64,000 nt of DNA, from assembly GCA_030432905.1 (NCBI GenBank), contig JAUILU010000001.1, positions 186,001 through 250,000 of the forward strand, given 5' to 3'. Origin of the DNA: Phycisphaerae bacterium. GTDB taxonomy: Bacteria > Planctomycetota > Phycisphaerae > Phycisphaerales > UBA1924. The notes below the pieces were generated by a model that saw nothing but the letters and a program-made list of their open reading frames with translations, was not told where the DNA came from and did not search any database. A program made the translations under genes and the position numbers. Below, one piece after another: positions 9,077-18,248 of this stretch. Positions within the stretch are counted from its first letter, which is position 1, and each line of letters begins with the position of its first letter.

Positions 9077-10006
9077 ATGCAAGAATCGATCATCAAGCTA
9101 CAAGACAACATCCGCAAAGTGTACTTCGGCGACTCACGCGCGGTGGACCGCGTGCTCTGCTGCTTGCTCGCCCGGGGCCACCTGCTGCTGGAAGACGTGC
9201 CCGGCGTGGGCAAGACCGTGCTTGCGTCGGCGATCGCACGATCCGTCGGCGGTGAATTCAGACGGATCCAGATGACCCCTGACATGCTGCCGGCAGACGT
9301 GATAGGCGTCAGCATCTACGAAGAGAACACCCGCGAATTCCGGTTCCGTCCGGGGCCCGTGTTTGCCAACGTGCTGCTCGCAGACGAGGTCAACCGAACG
9401 CCTCCTAGAACGCAGAGCGCGCTGCTCGAATGCATGAACGAGGGCTCGGTTACCATCGACGGTCACACCCACCGCATCCCAGAACCATTTATCGTCGTCG
9501 CGACACAAAACCCGTCATCGTTCCACGGTACATACCCACTTCCAGAGAGCCAGCTCGACCGGTTCCTCCTGCGTACTAGTCTCGGCTACCCGGAAGCCGA
9601 AAGCGAGATGCGTGTCATCCAAGAACGGCCCTCCATGAACGCTCTATCTGATCTTCAGCCCGCGGTGACTCTTGAGCAGATCAAGTCGATGCAGAAGACC
9701 ACCGACGAAACCGATCTGAAGACCTCGGTCGCTTCGTATATCCAGCAACTTGCCCAGCGTAGCCGAAGCGTCCCTGAGCTTTCACTAGGCCTGTCAACGC
9801 GAGGTGCTTTGGCGATCGCGCAGACCGCACGTGCCACGGCTCGTCTCAACGACCGGGACTATGTGATCCCAGAAGACGTTGCCGAGCACTTTGTCGCGGC
9901 TGCTTCTCACCGTTTGGCGCCGAGTGATCCTTCGCTGATTGATGATGCCAGGGCACTCGAGCAGATCGCAGAAGACATCCTGCGTTCGGTCGATGCCCCG
10001 CTCTGA
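9077..10006 (+). CDS. MoxR-family AAA+ ATPase
   Basis: The 309-residue protein is a MoxR AAA+ ATPase: Walker A DVPGVGKT near residues 42-49, Walker B with LLADEVNRTPPRTQSALLE, a sensor-1 region FIVVATQNPS, and the C-terminal lid with YVIPEDV. MoxR proteins usually act as chaperones that load cofactors or remodel VWA-domain partners. The typical DUF58 and VWA genes do not follow here; the next gene is on the other strand. The VWA protein at 3518-4495 is in a separate operon 4.6 kb away, so a partnership is only speculation. ATG at 9077 is chosen over an upstream in-frame GTG. Confidence 0.93.
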   Translation: MQESIIKLQDNIRKVYFGDSRAVDRVLCCLLARGHLLLEDVPGVGKTVLASAIARSVGGEFRRIQMTPDMLPADVIGVSIYEENTREFRFRPGPVFANVLLADEVNRTPPRTQSALLECMNEGSVTIDGHTHRIPEPFIVVATQNPSSFHGTYPLPESQLDRFLLRTSLGYPEAESEMRVIQERPSMNALSDLQPAVTLEQIKSMQKTTDETDLKTSVASYIQQLAQRSRSVPELSLGLSTRGALAIAQTARATARLNDRDYVIPEDVAEHFVAAASHRLAPSDPSLIDDARALEQIAEDILRSVDAPL

Positions 10007-10007
10007 A

Positions 10008-13000
10008 TCAGCCCCGAGGAAACAGCGGCGCAATCCCGGTGTGGTCGCTCTCTTGTCTCCAGATGAGCTGGTTTCGCAGGAAAGTGACCGGGTGAACCGA
10101 GTCGTACTGGACGCCGTCACGTAGTTGGTGTCTGCACGATGTTCCTGTCGCGAGCAAGACGTCTCCCTCATCCATCGAGCGGACTGCAGGGAACAGCGTA
10201 AGCTCGCCGATCTTCATTGAAAGATCGAACCGCTTCTTGTGCATCCCAAAGCTGCCAGCCATACCGCAGCAGCCCGTGTCGAGCTCTCGGTAACTCTCGC
10301 CGAATACTCGCCGGAGCAAGCTCCCCGAAGAATCTCCGCCGAGCAACGCCTTCTGGTGACAGTGCGCGTGGAGTAGGACTTTCCCCGAGGGCTGAGTGAA
10401 TTCGGGCCTGCGTGCGTGGTTTTCCCAGTGATCTTCGAGAAACTGCTCGACGAGCATGGTGCGCTCGGCGAGTCGTTGGCGTTCAGAACGGGGAGTCTCG
10501 CAGTTGAGATCGATCCAGTCGTCTTGAATCGCAGAAAGGCATGAAGGCTCAAGAACCAGCATGGCCTTGGCGTTGTGTTCTGAGAGAAGTGAGTTCAGGG
10601 ATTCGACCTGTTTGTCGATCTCGCCGATCGCTTGTGGCAAGAACCCGCTTGAGATCGCCGGTCTCTGGCAACAGGCCTTCGTAGCAAGGACCACTCGATA
10701 CCCGAACGCTTCGAGGAGCACTTTCGCGTCGAGTCCAAGGCTGGTTTCGTTGTACATGCTTGTGCAGTCGCCAAACAGCACAACGGTATCGAGCTTGGTG
10801 TCATGAGTTTCACTCCATGCGGGGTCAGCATCGAGCGCCGGATCAAAGCTCGGCAGCGAACGCTGCACGGGCAGGGGGCCGAGCTTTGACGCAAGCGACC
10901 GCAGAAGCCCGGGCGAGGCGTGTCTGTTTGCAAGTTTGTGATGCCGTGAACCCATGCGTGAGATCGATCTGAACTTGGTCATGAACACCCGCGATAGAAA
11001 TGGGCTGCGTGAGTTGTACCTCTGCGCGTAGTACTCCGACTTAAGTTTGGATAGATCAACATTGCTCGGGCACTCTCGCTTGCAGCCTTTGCAACTCAGA
11101 CACAGATCGAGCGTTTCAATCGTTTCCAGGTCATCCCACTCGAGCGGGGATCCGGTTGTCTGGCCCGAGAGCGCGTGCCGTAGCGCGTTGACCCGCCCTC
11201 GGGTTGAGTGTCTTTCGTCCTTGAGGGCCATGTACGAGGGACACATGGTGCCGCTGTCGTTCTTTCGGCACACACCCGCGCCGTTGCACCGCTCGACAGC
11301 GTGACCGAAACCGTCTTGGTCGTCGTACGAGTAGTAGGTTCTCGTCTCCGGGATTGACGCATCGCGTTCCCTCGGCATGATGCGCGTCGATTCCGCGATC
11401 GACGGAATCTCTGCAGGGAAGACGATATTGCCCGGATTCAGCAGGTTGTCCGGGTCGAACAACGCTTTGATTTCGCGGAACGCGTCCATGAGCTCCAGTC
11501 CGAAATGTCTCTCGAGCAATGGGCCGCGAGCCCTGCCGTCGCCGTGTTCACCAGACATGACGCCGCCAAGATTGCCAACAAGTTCCGCTGCATTCACAGC
11601 TATATCGAGCATCGCCTCGCGGTCGTTCGGGTCCCTGAGATTCAGCAGCGGCCGAACGTGCAGCACCCCCACCGATGCGTGCGCATAGAACGCAGCTCTT
11701 GTGTTGTGCTTTCCTACGATTGCTTTGAACTCGCGAACGAATTCCGCGAGCCTTTCGACAGGGACGACGTTGTCCTCAACAAATCCAAGCGGTTTCCGAT
11801 CGCCCGGAATCGCGTGAAGCAGCGGCTCGCCGGCCTGACGCAATCGCAGAGCGCGCTGAACAGAATCCGGTGTTGTATAAAGCCGACTCACGGCCTCGGG
11901 TACGACCCTGCGTACTTCAGCGTGCTTGCTCTCGAACTCCTCCTCGCTCTCACCTTGAAACTCGACGTAGAGAATCGCTTTCAGCTCACCCGAGTTCGGC
12001 TGCGGCAAGAGCGTGACCGACCCTCGGTGCTCGATGTTCTCAAGTGCGGTCTCGATGATCATGTCATCGAGCAGTTCAACCGCCGACGGCTTGAGTTCAA
12101 GCAGCCCGGGGACCGCATCCATCGCGGCATCGAGCGAACTGAAAGCCAGCACTACCAGCGCTCGCTTGGCCGGGATCGGGTGGAGTTTCAGCTTGGCACC
12201 GAGTGTGACCGCAAGCGTGCCCTCAGATCCGCAGAGAAGCGGTGCGAGATTGAGTTCCTTTACTGACTTGCCGTTACGAAGCTGCGCGAGGATCATGTCC
12301 AGCCCGTAGCCCGCGTTTCGGCGGAGTGTCTTTGGGAACCGCTCATCGATCAGTTGCTCGTGTCGCTTGACGATGTCGATCACGCCCTCGGTGAGTCGGC
12401 GGACGACCGGATCCTTCGTCGCAGCTCCGGGTTCAAGCATCACGCGGGTGCCAGCGCCGAGGATCGCGTCGATGCCCGTGATGTTCTCAGAGGTCCTGCC
12501 GTAACAGATCGATCGGGTGCCCGCGGCGTTGTTGCCTATGCAGCCGCCCACCGTGGCTTGGCGAATCGTCGCCGGGTCGGGTGCGAAGAACAGGCCCGTC
12601 GGAGCAAGTGACCGATTGAGGCGGTCCAGTGTGATGCCCGCGTCTGTGGTGCACGACTTTGATGCGACATCGATGGATCGGACCTGATCACAATGAGATG
12701 AGAGGTCCATCACCACGGCTTCACTGGTGCACTGGCCCGCAAGACTCGTGCCGCCCCCGCGGGGGAGGATCGGGATGCCCTGTCTGAGGCAGTACTCCGC
12801 AGCGACCGCCGCGTCATCGACAGAGTCAGGAATCACCACCCCGAGCGGCTCAACCTGATAGATCGAGGCATCGGTCGAATACAGCTGGCGGTTGTGACGA
12901 TCGAATCGGACCTCGCCCGACATCACGCCTGAAAGACCGGCCGAGAGCTCCCGCCTTCGACTACGCAGGACGTCGAATTGCTCGGTTGTCATCGCCTGAA

Positions 13001-13010
13001 GCTGTGCCAT
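10008..13010 (-). CDS. YdiJ-like FAD-linked 2-hydroxyacid dehydrogenase with Fe-S and CCG domains
   Basis: The 1000-residue protein fuses three parts. An FAD-binding type 4 domain (PRGGGTSLAGQ near residue 85) and FAD-oxidase C domain (GEHGDGRARGPLL) occupy the first 550 residues. Two ferredoxin-like cysteine clusters follow: CNGAGVC...CP near 573 and CLSCKGCKRECP near 635. The last part is a CCG-type redox domain (CHQKALLGG and TGCCGMAGSFGM near 912). This is the layout of Escherichia coli YdiJ, reported as a D-2-hydroxyglutarate dehydrogenase, and of related D-lactate dehydrogenases. It likely passes electrons from a D-2-hydroxyacid to the respiratory chain; the substrate is inferred. Its stop lies one base from the convergent MoxR stop. 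An in-frame upstream start was rejected as lacking family sequence. Confidence 0.9.
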   Translation of the reverse strand: MAQLQAMTTEQFDVLRSRRRELSAGLSGVMSGEVRFDRHNRQLYSTDASIYQVEPLGVVIPDSVDDAAVAAEYCLRQGIPILPRGGGTSLAGQCTSEAVVMDLSSHCDQVRSIDVASKSCTTDAGITLDRLNRSLAPTGLFFAPDPATIRQATVGGCIGNNAAGTRSICYGRTSENITGIDAILGAGTRVMLEPGAATKDPVVRRLTEGVIDIVKRHEQLIDERFPKTLRRNAGYGLDMILAQLRNGKSVKELNLAPLLCGSEGTLAVTLGAKLKLHPIPAKRALVVLAFSSLDAAMDAVPGLLELKPSAVELLDDMIIETALENIEHRGSVTLLPQPNSGELKAILYVEFQGESEEEFESKHAEVRRVVPEAVSRLYTTPDSVQRALRLRQAGEPLLHAIPGDRKPLGFVEDNVVPVERLAEFVREFKAIVGKHNTRAAFYAHASVGVLHVRPLLNLRDPNDREAMLDIAVNAAELVGNLGGVMSGEHGDGRARGPLLERHFGLELMDAFREIKALFDPDNLLNPGNIVFPAEIPSIAESTRIMPRERDASIPETRTYYSYDDQDGFGHAVERCNGAGVCRKNDSGTMCPSYMALKDERHSTRGRVNALRHALSGQTTGSPLEWDDLETIETLDLCLSCKGCKRECPSNVDLSKLKSEYYAQRYNSRSPFLSRVFMTKFRSISRMGSRHHKLANRHASPGLLRSLASKLGPLPVQRSLPSFDPALDADPAWSETHDTKLDTVVLFGDCTSMYNETSLGLDAKVLLEAFGYRVVLATKACCQRPAISSGFLPQAIGEIDKQVESLNSLLSEHNAKAMLVLEPSCLSAIQDDWIDLNCETPRSERQRLAERTMLVEQFLEDHWENHARRPEFTQPSGKVLLHAHCHQKALLGGDSSGSLLRRVFGESYRELDTGCCGMAGSFGMHKKRFDLSMKIGELTLFPAVRSMDEGDVLLATGTSCRHQLRDGVQYDSVHPVTFLRNQLIWRQESDHTGIAPLFPRG

Positions 13011-13118
13011 GGTTCTTACGCATGGTATCGGCCCCTCGAATGTGACAGCATGCGAACCGATCGTGCCGATGTGTGGTCCAATGGGTGACCCGCCCATTCA
13101 CCCACCAGGAGCCTCCCC

Positions 13119-15170
13119 ATGCACGCACGCATCGCGACCCTCGTCCTTGTCAGCGGCCTTGCGGCCCCCCTCTCGGCGTACGCCCAGCAAGACGACGCCA
13201 TGCCTGTCACAGACGTCACGCTTTACAGATCGGGCGTGGGCTCGTTTCAGAGGCAAGGGACCGTCAGCGGAAACGAATCTGTCGGGCTCTCGTTCAAGGC
13301 CGATCAGATCAACGACATCCTCAAATCGCTCGTCGTCCTTGATTTCGACGGCGGCCGGGTTGGGGCCGTCAGCTACTCATCTGACGAACCGATTGGACGC
13401 CGACTCGAGGCCCTTGGTCTCAGCGACCCTACCGATCTCTCGTTGGGTGTCCTGCTGGGCCAGTTCCTCGGCTCCAGCGTCACGATGACCACTACCAACG
13501 GCGACCTGACTGGCCGGATCCTCGGCGTTGAGACGCACGCGGTGACGGACGATGACGGGAACCACCGAAACATACGCCGATTCAGTCTCGCGACCGACGA
13601 CGGCCTGACCACCGTGGACGAATCCGATGTCCGCAACGTTCGACTACTCGACGAGACTCTGCAGGCCGACCTGACGGAGCTGCTGGTCGCGCTCGGCTCG
13701 CAGAGGACCGAGCAGACCCGGACCATCGAGATCGATCTCAAGGGCCAAGGCGACCGCCGGGTCATGGCGGCGTATGTCCAGGAAACCCCGATCTGGAAGA
13801 CGAGCTACAGGCTCGTGCTACCAGAAGCCGAGGGCGACGACCTGCACATCGAGGGCTGGGCGATTGTCGAAAACACAACCGACCAAGACTGGGACGATAT
13901 CTCTCTGACTCTTGTCGCCGGCCAACCGGTCGGGTTCCAGATGGACCTCGCCACGCCGCTGTATCTTGAACGGCCTGTATTGGATGTCCCGGTCGAACTC
14001 GCGGCGGCGCCGAAGATGTACGAGCGTGGCACTGAATTCTTCGAATTTGGCAGGGCTCAGAACTCACTCGGTTTATCGCCCGGTGTTCAAAGATCTGTGA
14101 CCAGTTCACAAGATCGCATGGAGGAGCTTGAAAGCGTTCCGGCAACCAGAAGTAGGACGGCACTTGGCTCTGCAATGAGTAAAAGCACACTTTCAATGGC
14201 TTCTGGCGGCGACGAAGGCGAAGTCTTCTTCTTCCGGCTTAACAACCCTGTTACAGTCGAAAAACGCCAGTCCGCGATGTTGCCCATCATCACAGGCGCG
14301 ATCGAGGGTCGGCGCGTAAGTGTCATTTCCCCCAGCACGCAGGGCAAACACCCCTACCGCGGCGTGGAGCTGACCAACTCGACCAACCTCAAGCTCATGC
14401 CCGGCCCTCTGAGTGTCTACGACGGCTCTGTCTTCGCGGGCGATGCTCAGATCGGTTACATCGGGGCCGGTGAACAGCGGATGCTGTCCTACGCGGTCGA
14501 TCTCGATGTGGATGCGGAGCAGAATCAGAAACAGGACATGACCGTCCAGCGCGTCCGCATCATCGACGGCGTGATCCACCGCACCGAGGCAGTCGAGAGC
14601 GTCCATACCGTGGACCTGACCAATCACGACTCGTCCGCAGGAAGGACCGTCGTCGTGGAGATCCAGCGGAACCGCGAATGGACACTCAGCTCCGAGATCA
14701 AGCCCTTCGAAACAACCGATTCACTCTACCGTTTCGAGGTTGAGCTCGACCCGAACGGCAAAGGCAGTGTCGAGACCACGCAGACCCGCGTGTACGGCAC
14801 TACGCTTGCGCTCACTTCATCGAATCTCGAAACTCTGCTTTCATACCAGCGACAAGGGGCTGCATCGCAGGCGGTGGTCGACGCTTTCAAGGGCTACGCA
14901 TCTAGACGAGCCGAGGTTGATCAGGTCCGAAGCCAGATCGGAAACAATGACAGCGAAACCAAGCGGATCACGGCTGACCAGCTTCGGATACGAGAGCTCA
15001 TGCAAGCGGTCACCAGGCAGGATGCGCTCTATGCAAGGTACATGGCGCAGCTTGAATCGCACGAGGACGCATTGGATGAGCTGCGCGTGCAACGCTCTGA
15101 GCTAGCCAAAGAGCTTCAGATGAAGGAGCAATCGCTTGATCTGTATCTGAGGACGCTCAGAGTCGAGTAG
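13119..15170 (+). CDS. Secreted DUF4139-like protein
   Basis: The 683-residue protein has a signal peptide (VLVSGLAAPLSAYAQ) cut near residue 23. The mature part resembles DUF4139 proteins: an N-terminal segment VTDVTLYRSGVGSFQR, a later block IWKTSYRLVLPEA followed by WAIVENTTDQDWDDISLTLVAGQP, and a beta-rich middle. The last 120 residues are a charged helix, probably a coiled coil. Proteins of this kind are periplasmic or surface-located and functionally uncharacterised. An AGGAG lies about 8 bases before the ATG. The 3' end faces the pseudopilin-like gene at 15180 with only nine bases between, and no terminator is visible. Confidence 0.8.
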   Translation: MHARIATLVLVSGLAAPLSAYAQQDDAMPVTDVTLYRSGVGSFQRQGTVSGNESVGLSFKADQINDILKSLVVLDFDGGRVGAVSYSSDEPIGRRLEALGLSDPTDLSLGVLLGQFLGSSVTMTTTNGDLTGRILGVETHAVTDDDGNHRNIRRFSLATDDGLTTVDESDVRNVRLLDETLQADLTELLVALGSQRTEQTRTIEIDLKGQGDRRVMAAYVQETPIWKTSYRLVLPEAEGDDLHIEGWAIVENTTDQDWDDISLTLVAGQPVGFQMDLATPLYLERPVLDVPVELAAAPKMYERGTEFFEFGRAQNSLGLSPGVQRSVTSSQDRMEELESVPATRSRTALGSAMSKSTLSMASGGDEGEVFFFRLNNPVTVEKRQSAMLPIITGAIEGRRVSVISPSTQGKHPYRGVELTNSTNLKLMPGPLSVYDGSVFAGDAQIGYIGAGEQRMLSYAVDLDVDAEQNQKQDMTVQRVRIIDGVIHRTEAVESVHTVDLTNHDSSAGRTVVVEIQRNREWTLSSEIKPFETTDSLYRFEVELDPNGKGSVETTQTRVYGTTLALTSSNLETLLSYQRQGAASQAVVDAFKGYASRRAEVDQVRSQIGNNDSETKRITADQLRIRELMQAVTRQDALYARYMAQLESHEDALDELRVQRSELAKELQMKEQSLDLYLRTLRVE

Positions 15171-15179
15171 CAGATTGAG

Positions 15180-16166
15180 TCAGTCGCCGCCACCATTGCC
15201 TTGGGATCGGTTGTTGTCGCTGATGTCCATCGGGGTCGCGGTCACCTCGTCATTGGTGACCGTGATGTTGTACCAAGGCCGGAGATAGCTGTTGGCGCCG
15301 TAGTCAACCTTGGTGCGGTTAGCTGGGCTGCCTGTCGTGCCCTCGTTGACAAACACGTTGTCGTTTACCACTCTGTCATTTGACGTTTCGACTGTGCCCG
15401 CTTTAGAAGGATCAGGGTCATTCGAGAAATCAACGGACTGGTCCGCGAAACCGATGTTCCCGCTCCATGATTTACTTTGGCCGTAGAAATTGAGCGTGTT
15501 TGATTTCAGACCCAACCCGAACGCCCCGGTCGCATCGATCTGCCAGTTGTCGTCAGAGGTAAGACTGTAAATCGTCCCTCGGTTGCTCATAAGCGCAACG
15601 CTCGAGTCTGAATCGCTTCTCCAGAAGAGCTTGCGAGCACCAAACGGCGGCAAGAGTGCATACGAGTTGTTCCCCTTGCTCGACGCGCGGCGGTTACCAC
15701 CGCCCGTGCCCTGCTCAGCTGTCACCCCAGCAAAGCCCGGATCCCATGATGCGAACTCAGGCGAGACCGCCTGAGTTGGGTTGAGATTGGTGTAGTCGGC
15801 GTACTCCTCAATCTCTTCGTTAGTTTCGACAGGGCTGATCAGGTTCTTGGCTTGGATGTGGTCGTTGGCGATAAGCAAGCTGAGGATGTTGCCGGTGTTG
15901 TCTTTTTCTAGCGGGCTGGCCGATACCGAAACAGTTGAATTCGAGAGATCGACCTTGCTCGGGAGCGGAAACTGGCCGTCGGTGTCGCCGGCAAAGACAG
16001 CCATGGCCTGCAATGTGGTTCTGATGTTCGTCGCGTCCTGAGAACGCTTGGCGGTCTGCTTCGCCTTACTCAGCGACGGCACGAGAATGCCGATCAGCAG
16101 AGCGATAATGGCGATCACCACCAAGAGCTCGACAAGAGAAAATGCGCGGCGGGTTCTGCTGGTCAT
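15180..16166 (-). CDS. Type II pseudopilin-like protein (prepilin N-terminus), paralogue 1
   Basis: The 328-residue protein starts with a class III prepilin signal: basic leader, cleavage after Ala in RRA/FSLVELLVV, Glu at mature position 5 and a hydrophobic helix to about residue 33. The rest is a soluble domain. It is paralogous to the downstream-numbered gene at 16307-17341, sharing blocks such as DAT-x-R, a WDP-x-F segment, NRG and an LGL-x-SNTL stretch. Such free-standing pseudopilin-like proteins are abundant in Phycisphaerae and are presumed to be exported or surface-displayed through the type II machinery. A TATGAT -10-like box occurs near 16210 without a clear -35 element. Confidence 0.88.
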   Translation of the reverse strand: MTSRTRRAFSLVELLVVIAIIALLIGILVPSLSKAKQTAKRSQDATNIRTTLQAMAVFAGDTDGQFPLPSKVDLSNSTVSVSASPLEKDNTGNILSLLIANDHIQAKNLISPVETNEEIEEYADYTNLNPTQAVSPEFASWDPGFAGVTAEQGTGGGNRRASSKGNNSYALLPPFGARKLFWRSDSDSSVALMSNRGTIYSLTSDDNWQIDATGAFGLGLKSNTLNFYGQSKSWSGNIGFADQSVDFSNDPDPSKAGTVETSNDRVVNDNVFVNEGTTGSPANRTKVDYGANSYLRPWYNITVTNDEVTATPMDISDNNRSQGNGGGD

Positions 16167-16240
16167 GGCTGGCTCCCGAGTCACGGTAAATCCGTTCTCT
16201 GCTTAATCATACGCCGAAAGTGGTTCTCTTGTTTCAGCGC

Positions 16241-16275
16241 AAAAGCAGGGCCCCGAGCTTTCACCCGAGGCCCTG
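16241..16275 (-). terminator. Rho-independent terminator downstream of pseudopilin paralogue 2
   Basis: Read on the minus strand, CAGGGCC (16269-16275) pairs with GGCCCTG (16246-16252). Five further pairs, two of them G-U, extend the stem to a six-base loop, and CTTTTG follows. It lies about 30 bases after the stop of the gene ending at 16307 and before the coding start of paralogue 1, so the two paralogues are probably separate transcription units. Confidence 0.75.
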
Positions 16276-16306
16276 TGCAAATCTCTAGATCAATACCAGA
16301 TTGGTA

Positions 16307-17341
16307 TTAGTCCTGCCAAGCGGTTGCCTCTTCAACAGTGCTGCCGTCGGCAGTCACCGATGCGATCATCTTGAGGAACGCGTTGCGCTGGTCAAGCGGG
16401 CCATCGAAGCTGTCGTTGGAATCGAGTGACATTACACCTGAAGACACGTTCGTCTCGGTCTGATCACCGTCGGCGTCATCCTCGGAGACAAAGAGGTTGT
16501 CGCTGCGGCTGAACACGGTGCCGCTCGAGCCTGTACCGGTGAAGGTCAGCTGAAGATTGTCAGGAGCGGCGTTGTTCTCGAAGGTGACGTGGTTGTCGTT
16601 GTAGCAGATGTTGCCTTCCCAGGTCTTCTTGCCGCCGTGGATGAGCAGCGTGTTGGAGCCGAGGCCGAGGAAGTCGTCGGTGTCGGTGCCATCGATTTCC
16701 CAGATGAGGTCTTCACCGGTGCTGCCATCAGCAGCGGTCCAGAGCGGACCACGGTTGCCGAGCAGCGCTTCGGAAGCCTTCGAGGTGCTTCTCCACTGGC
16801 CGAGACGACGGCTGTACGGGGGAATGTGAGCGTACGACATGTTGCCGATGCCTTGATCAGCACCCGTAACAGCGTTTGTTTGCTCATCAACGTCGGCAGG
16901 GGTGCCGTTGAACTTCGGGTCCCAGAGGGCACGCTGGAGGTCCTGAGCGCCTTCTGGTTCCTCGGTTTCGTAGTCTTCGTACTCGACGATCTGCGAGTTG
17001 TTTGCCTCTGCTGGGCTAATCATCAGCTCGGCGGTGACCGAACCGTCCTGGATCAACGGTGAGAAGAGATGACCGGTGGTGTCCTTTTCGCGACCCGGAG
17101 CGAGGATTGTCGCGTCAGCCTTATCGAGGCGGCTCGGGAGCACGTAGTACTCCTGGTTGTTGCCGGCCCAGATGAACATGGCCTGGCCGATGCCGCGAGT
17201 CTGGGTCGCGTCCTTGAGCTGACGTGCCGAGGCGCGGGCCTTGCCGAGCGCCGGCAGCAGGATGCCGATCAGAAGCGCGATGATGGCGATAACCACCAAG
17301 AGCTCGATCAGCGTGAATGCACGATTCTTGCGAGTTTCCAT
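16307..17341 (-). CDS. Type II pseudopilin-like protein (prepilin N-terminus), paralogue 2
   Basis: The 344-residue protein has a class III prepilin leader METRKNRA/FTLIELLVV with Ala at -1, Glu5 and a hydrophobic helix, then a soluble domain rich in Asp, Asn and Ser. Shared blocks with paralogue 1 include SPAEANNSQIVEYEDY-like, WDPKFNG, IPPYSRRLGQW and a LGLGSNTLLIHG stretch. GGAG lies nine bases before the ATG. The 5' side holds a structured leader of about 400 bases. A good terminator follows. It is likely processed by the prepilin peptidase and exported by the type II apparatus; what it does outside is not known. Confidence 0.88.
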   Translation of the reverse strand: METRKNRAFTLIELLVVIAIIALLIGILLPALGKARASARQLKDATQTRGIGQAMFIWAGNNQEYYVLPSRLDKADATILAPGREKDTTGHLFSPLIQDGSVTAELMISPAEANNSQIVEYEDYETEEPEGAQDLQRALWDPKFNGTPADVDEQTNAVTGADQGIGNMSYAHIPPYSRRLGQWRSTSKASEALLGNRGPLWTAADGSTGEDLIWEIDGTDTDDFLGLGSNTLLIHGGKKTWEGNICYNDNHVTFENNAAPDNLQLTFTGTGSSGTVFSRSDNLFVSEDDADGDQTETNVSSGVMSLDSNDSFDGPLDQRNAFLKMIASVTADGSTVEEATAWQD

Positions 17342-17753
17342 TTCCAAATACTCCAAACATGACCCCCAAACCGATGGGGGCCGACAATCTTTGCTTCATG
17401 TCGTAGGCCTATTGGCTACACATGAAGCTTCTCGAACCGCACCTGTGGCGTACACCAAGATGCACCCGCGTCAGTGGAACCCGCTCACACAGCAAAGCAC
17501 CACACGGGATTTTCGAGTTGTCGGTGGAGAACTGGGACCAACAGGTTGGTCAACATCGGCTAATCGCCAATATTAGGGCATTGGAAATATCGCTCCCATC
17601 AAGCCCCAATCCTTCACCCGCTCTTGAACGTTCAGCGAGCAGCTTTCTATCCGTGCTACGTTCTGGGACGGTTGCACGTTCATGGTAGTTTAGGGTAACA
17701 CTGACACACCCGCAACTGGGATTGCTGCCCAGACAAGCGAATTAGGGGGAACC
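17342..17753. promoter_or_regulatory. Gene-free divergent leader region with hairpins and a palindrome
   Basis: These 412 bases separate the pseudopilin-like gene from the RidA-like gene and show no coding frame. Visible structure: CCCCC/GGGGG arms at 17363-17367 and 17376-17380; a 9-base inverted repeat GCTTCATGT (17393-17401) and ACATGAAGC (17420-17428) with additional pairing inside; and a compact dyad GACCAAC-AG-GTTGGTC at 17536-17551. The first two lie in the probable 5' untranslated region of the pseudopilin gene. The third has the size of a dimeric repressor operator. Promoter boxes are not clear on either strand. Confidence 0.5.
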
Positions 17754-18248
17754 ATGAGTCTACGACCGGCCATAACCCAAACGATTGCAGCCCGCAGAGC
17801 CAATGACCTTGAGTACAATTTCCCAGAGCCAGCCTCCCCCATCGCTGCCTATGTCCCGACGAAGCGGATAGGCGACCAGATCATCGTGTCAGGCCAGATC
17901 CCGGTCCGTGATGGCAAACTCATCGTCGAGGGCATCGTTCCGACACAGGTCTCACTCGAAGAGGCCACCGAGTGCGCCCGGGTGTGCATTCTCAATGCGC
18001 TCGCTGCCGTGTTTGCAACTCTCGAAGAAGGCGAGGGGATCGCAGAGATCGTCCGCATCGGGTGCTTTGTCGCCAGCACACCCGAGTTCGGCGACCACCC
18101 GAAGGTGGCCAACGGTGCGAGTGAACTGCTGGTGGCCATCCTCGGCGAACAGGGCCGACACGCGCGTGCTGCGGTCGGCTGTTCGAGCCTGCCGATCAAC
18201 GCGCCGGTAGAGATCGAGATGCTGGCGATCGCTGGCCGGGTTAGCTGA
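17754..18248 (+). CDS. RidA/YjgF/YER057c family protein
   Basis: The 164-residue protein belongs to the RidA superfamily, whose archetype hydrolyses reactive enamine/imine intermediates from PLP enzymes. The family pattern is clear: [22 protein letters not shown] in the first third, a helix with [26 protein letters not shown], and the C-terminal [19 protein letters not shown] including the Arg expected to bind the substrate carboxylate. It is longer than RidA itself (about 130 residues) and fits the wider subfamily of uncharacterised members. GGGGGAA lies just ahead of the ATG. The last eight bases overlap the convergent transaldolase gene. Confidence 0.92.
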   Translation: MSLRPAITQTIAARRANDLEYNFPEPASPIAAYVPTKRIGDQIIVSGQIPVRDGKLIVEGIVPTQVSLEEATECARVCILNALAAVFATLEEGEGIAEIVRIGCFVASTPEFGDHPKVANGASELLVAILGEQGRHARAAVGCSSLPINAPVEIEMLAIAGRVS

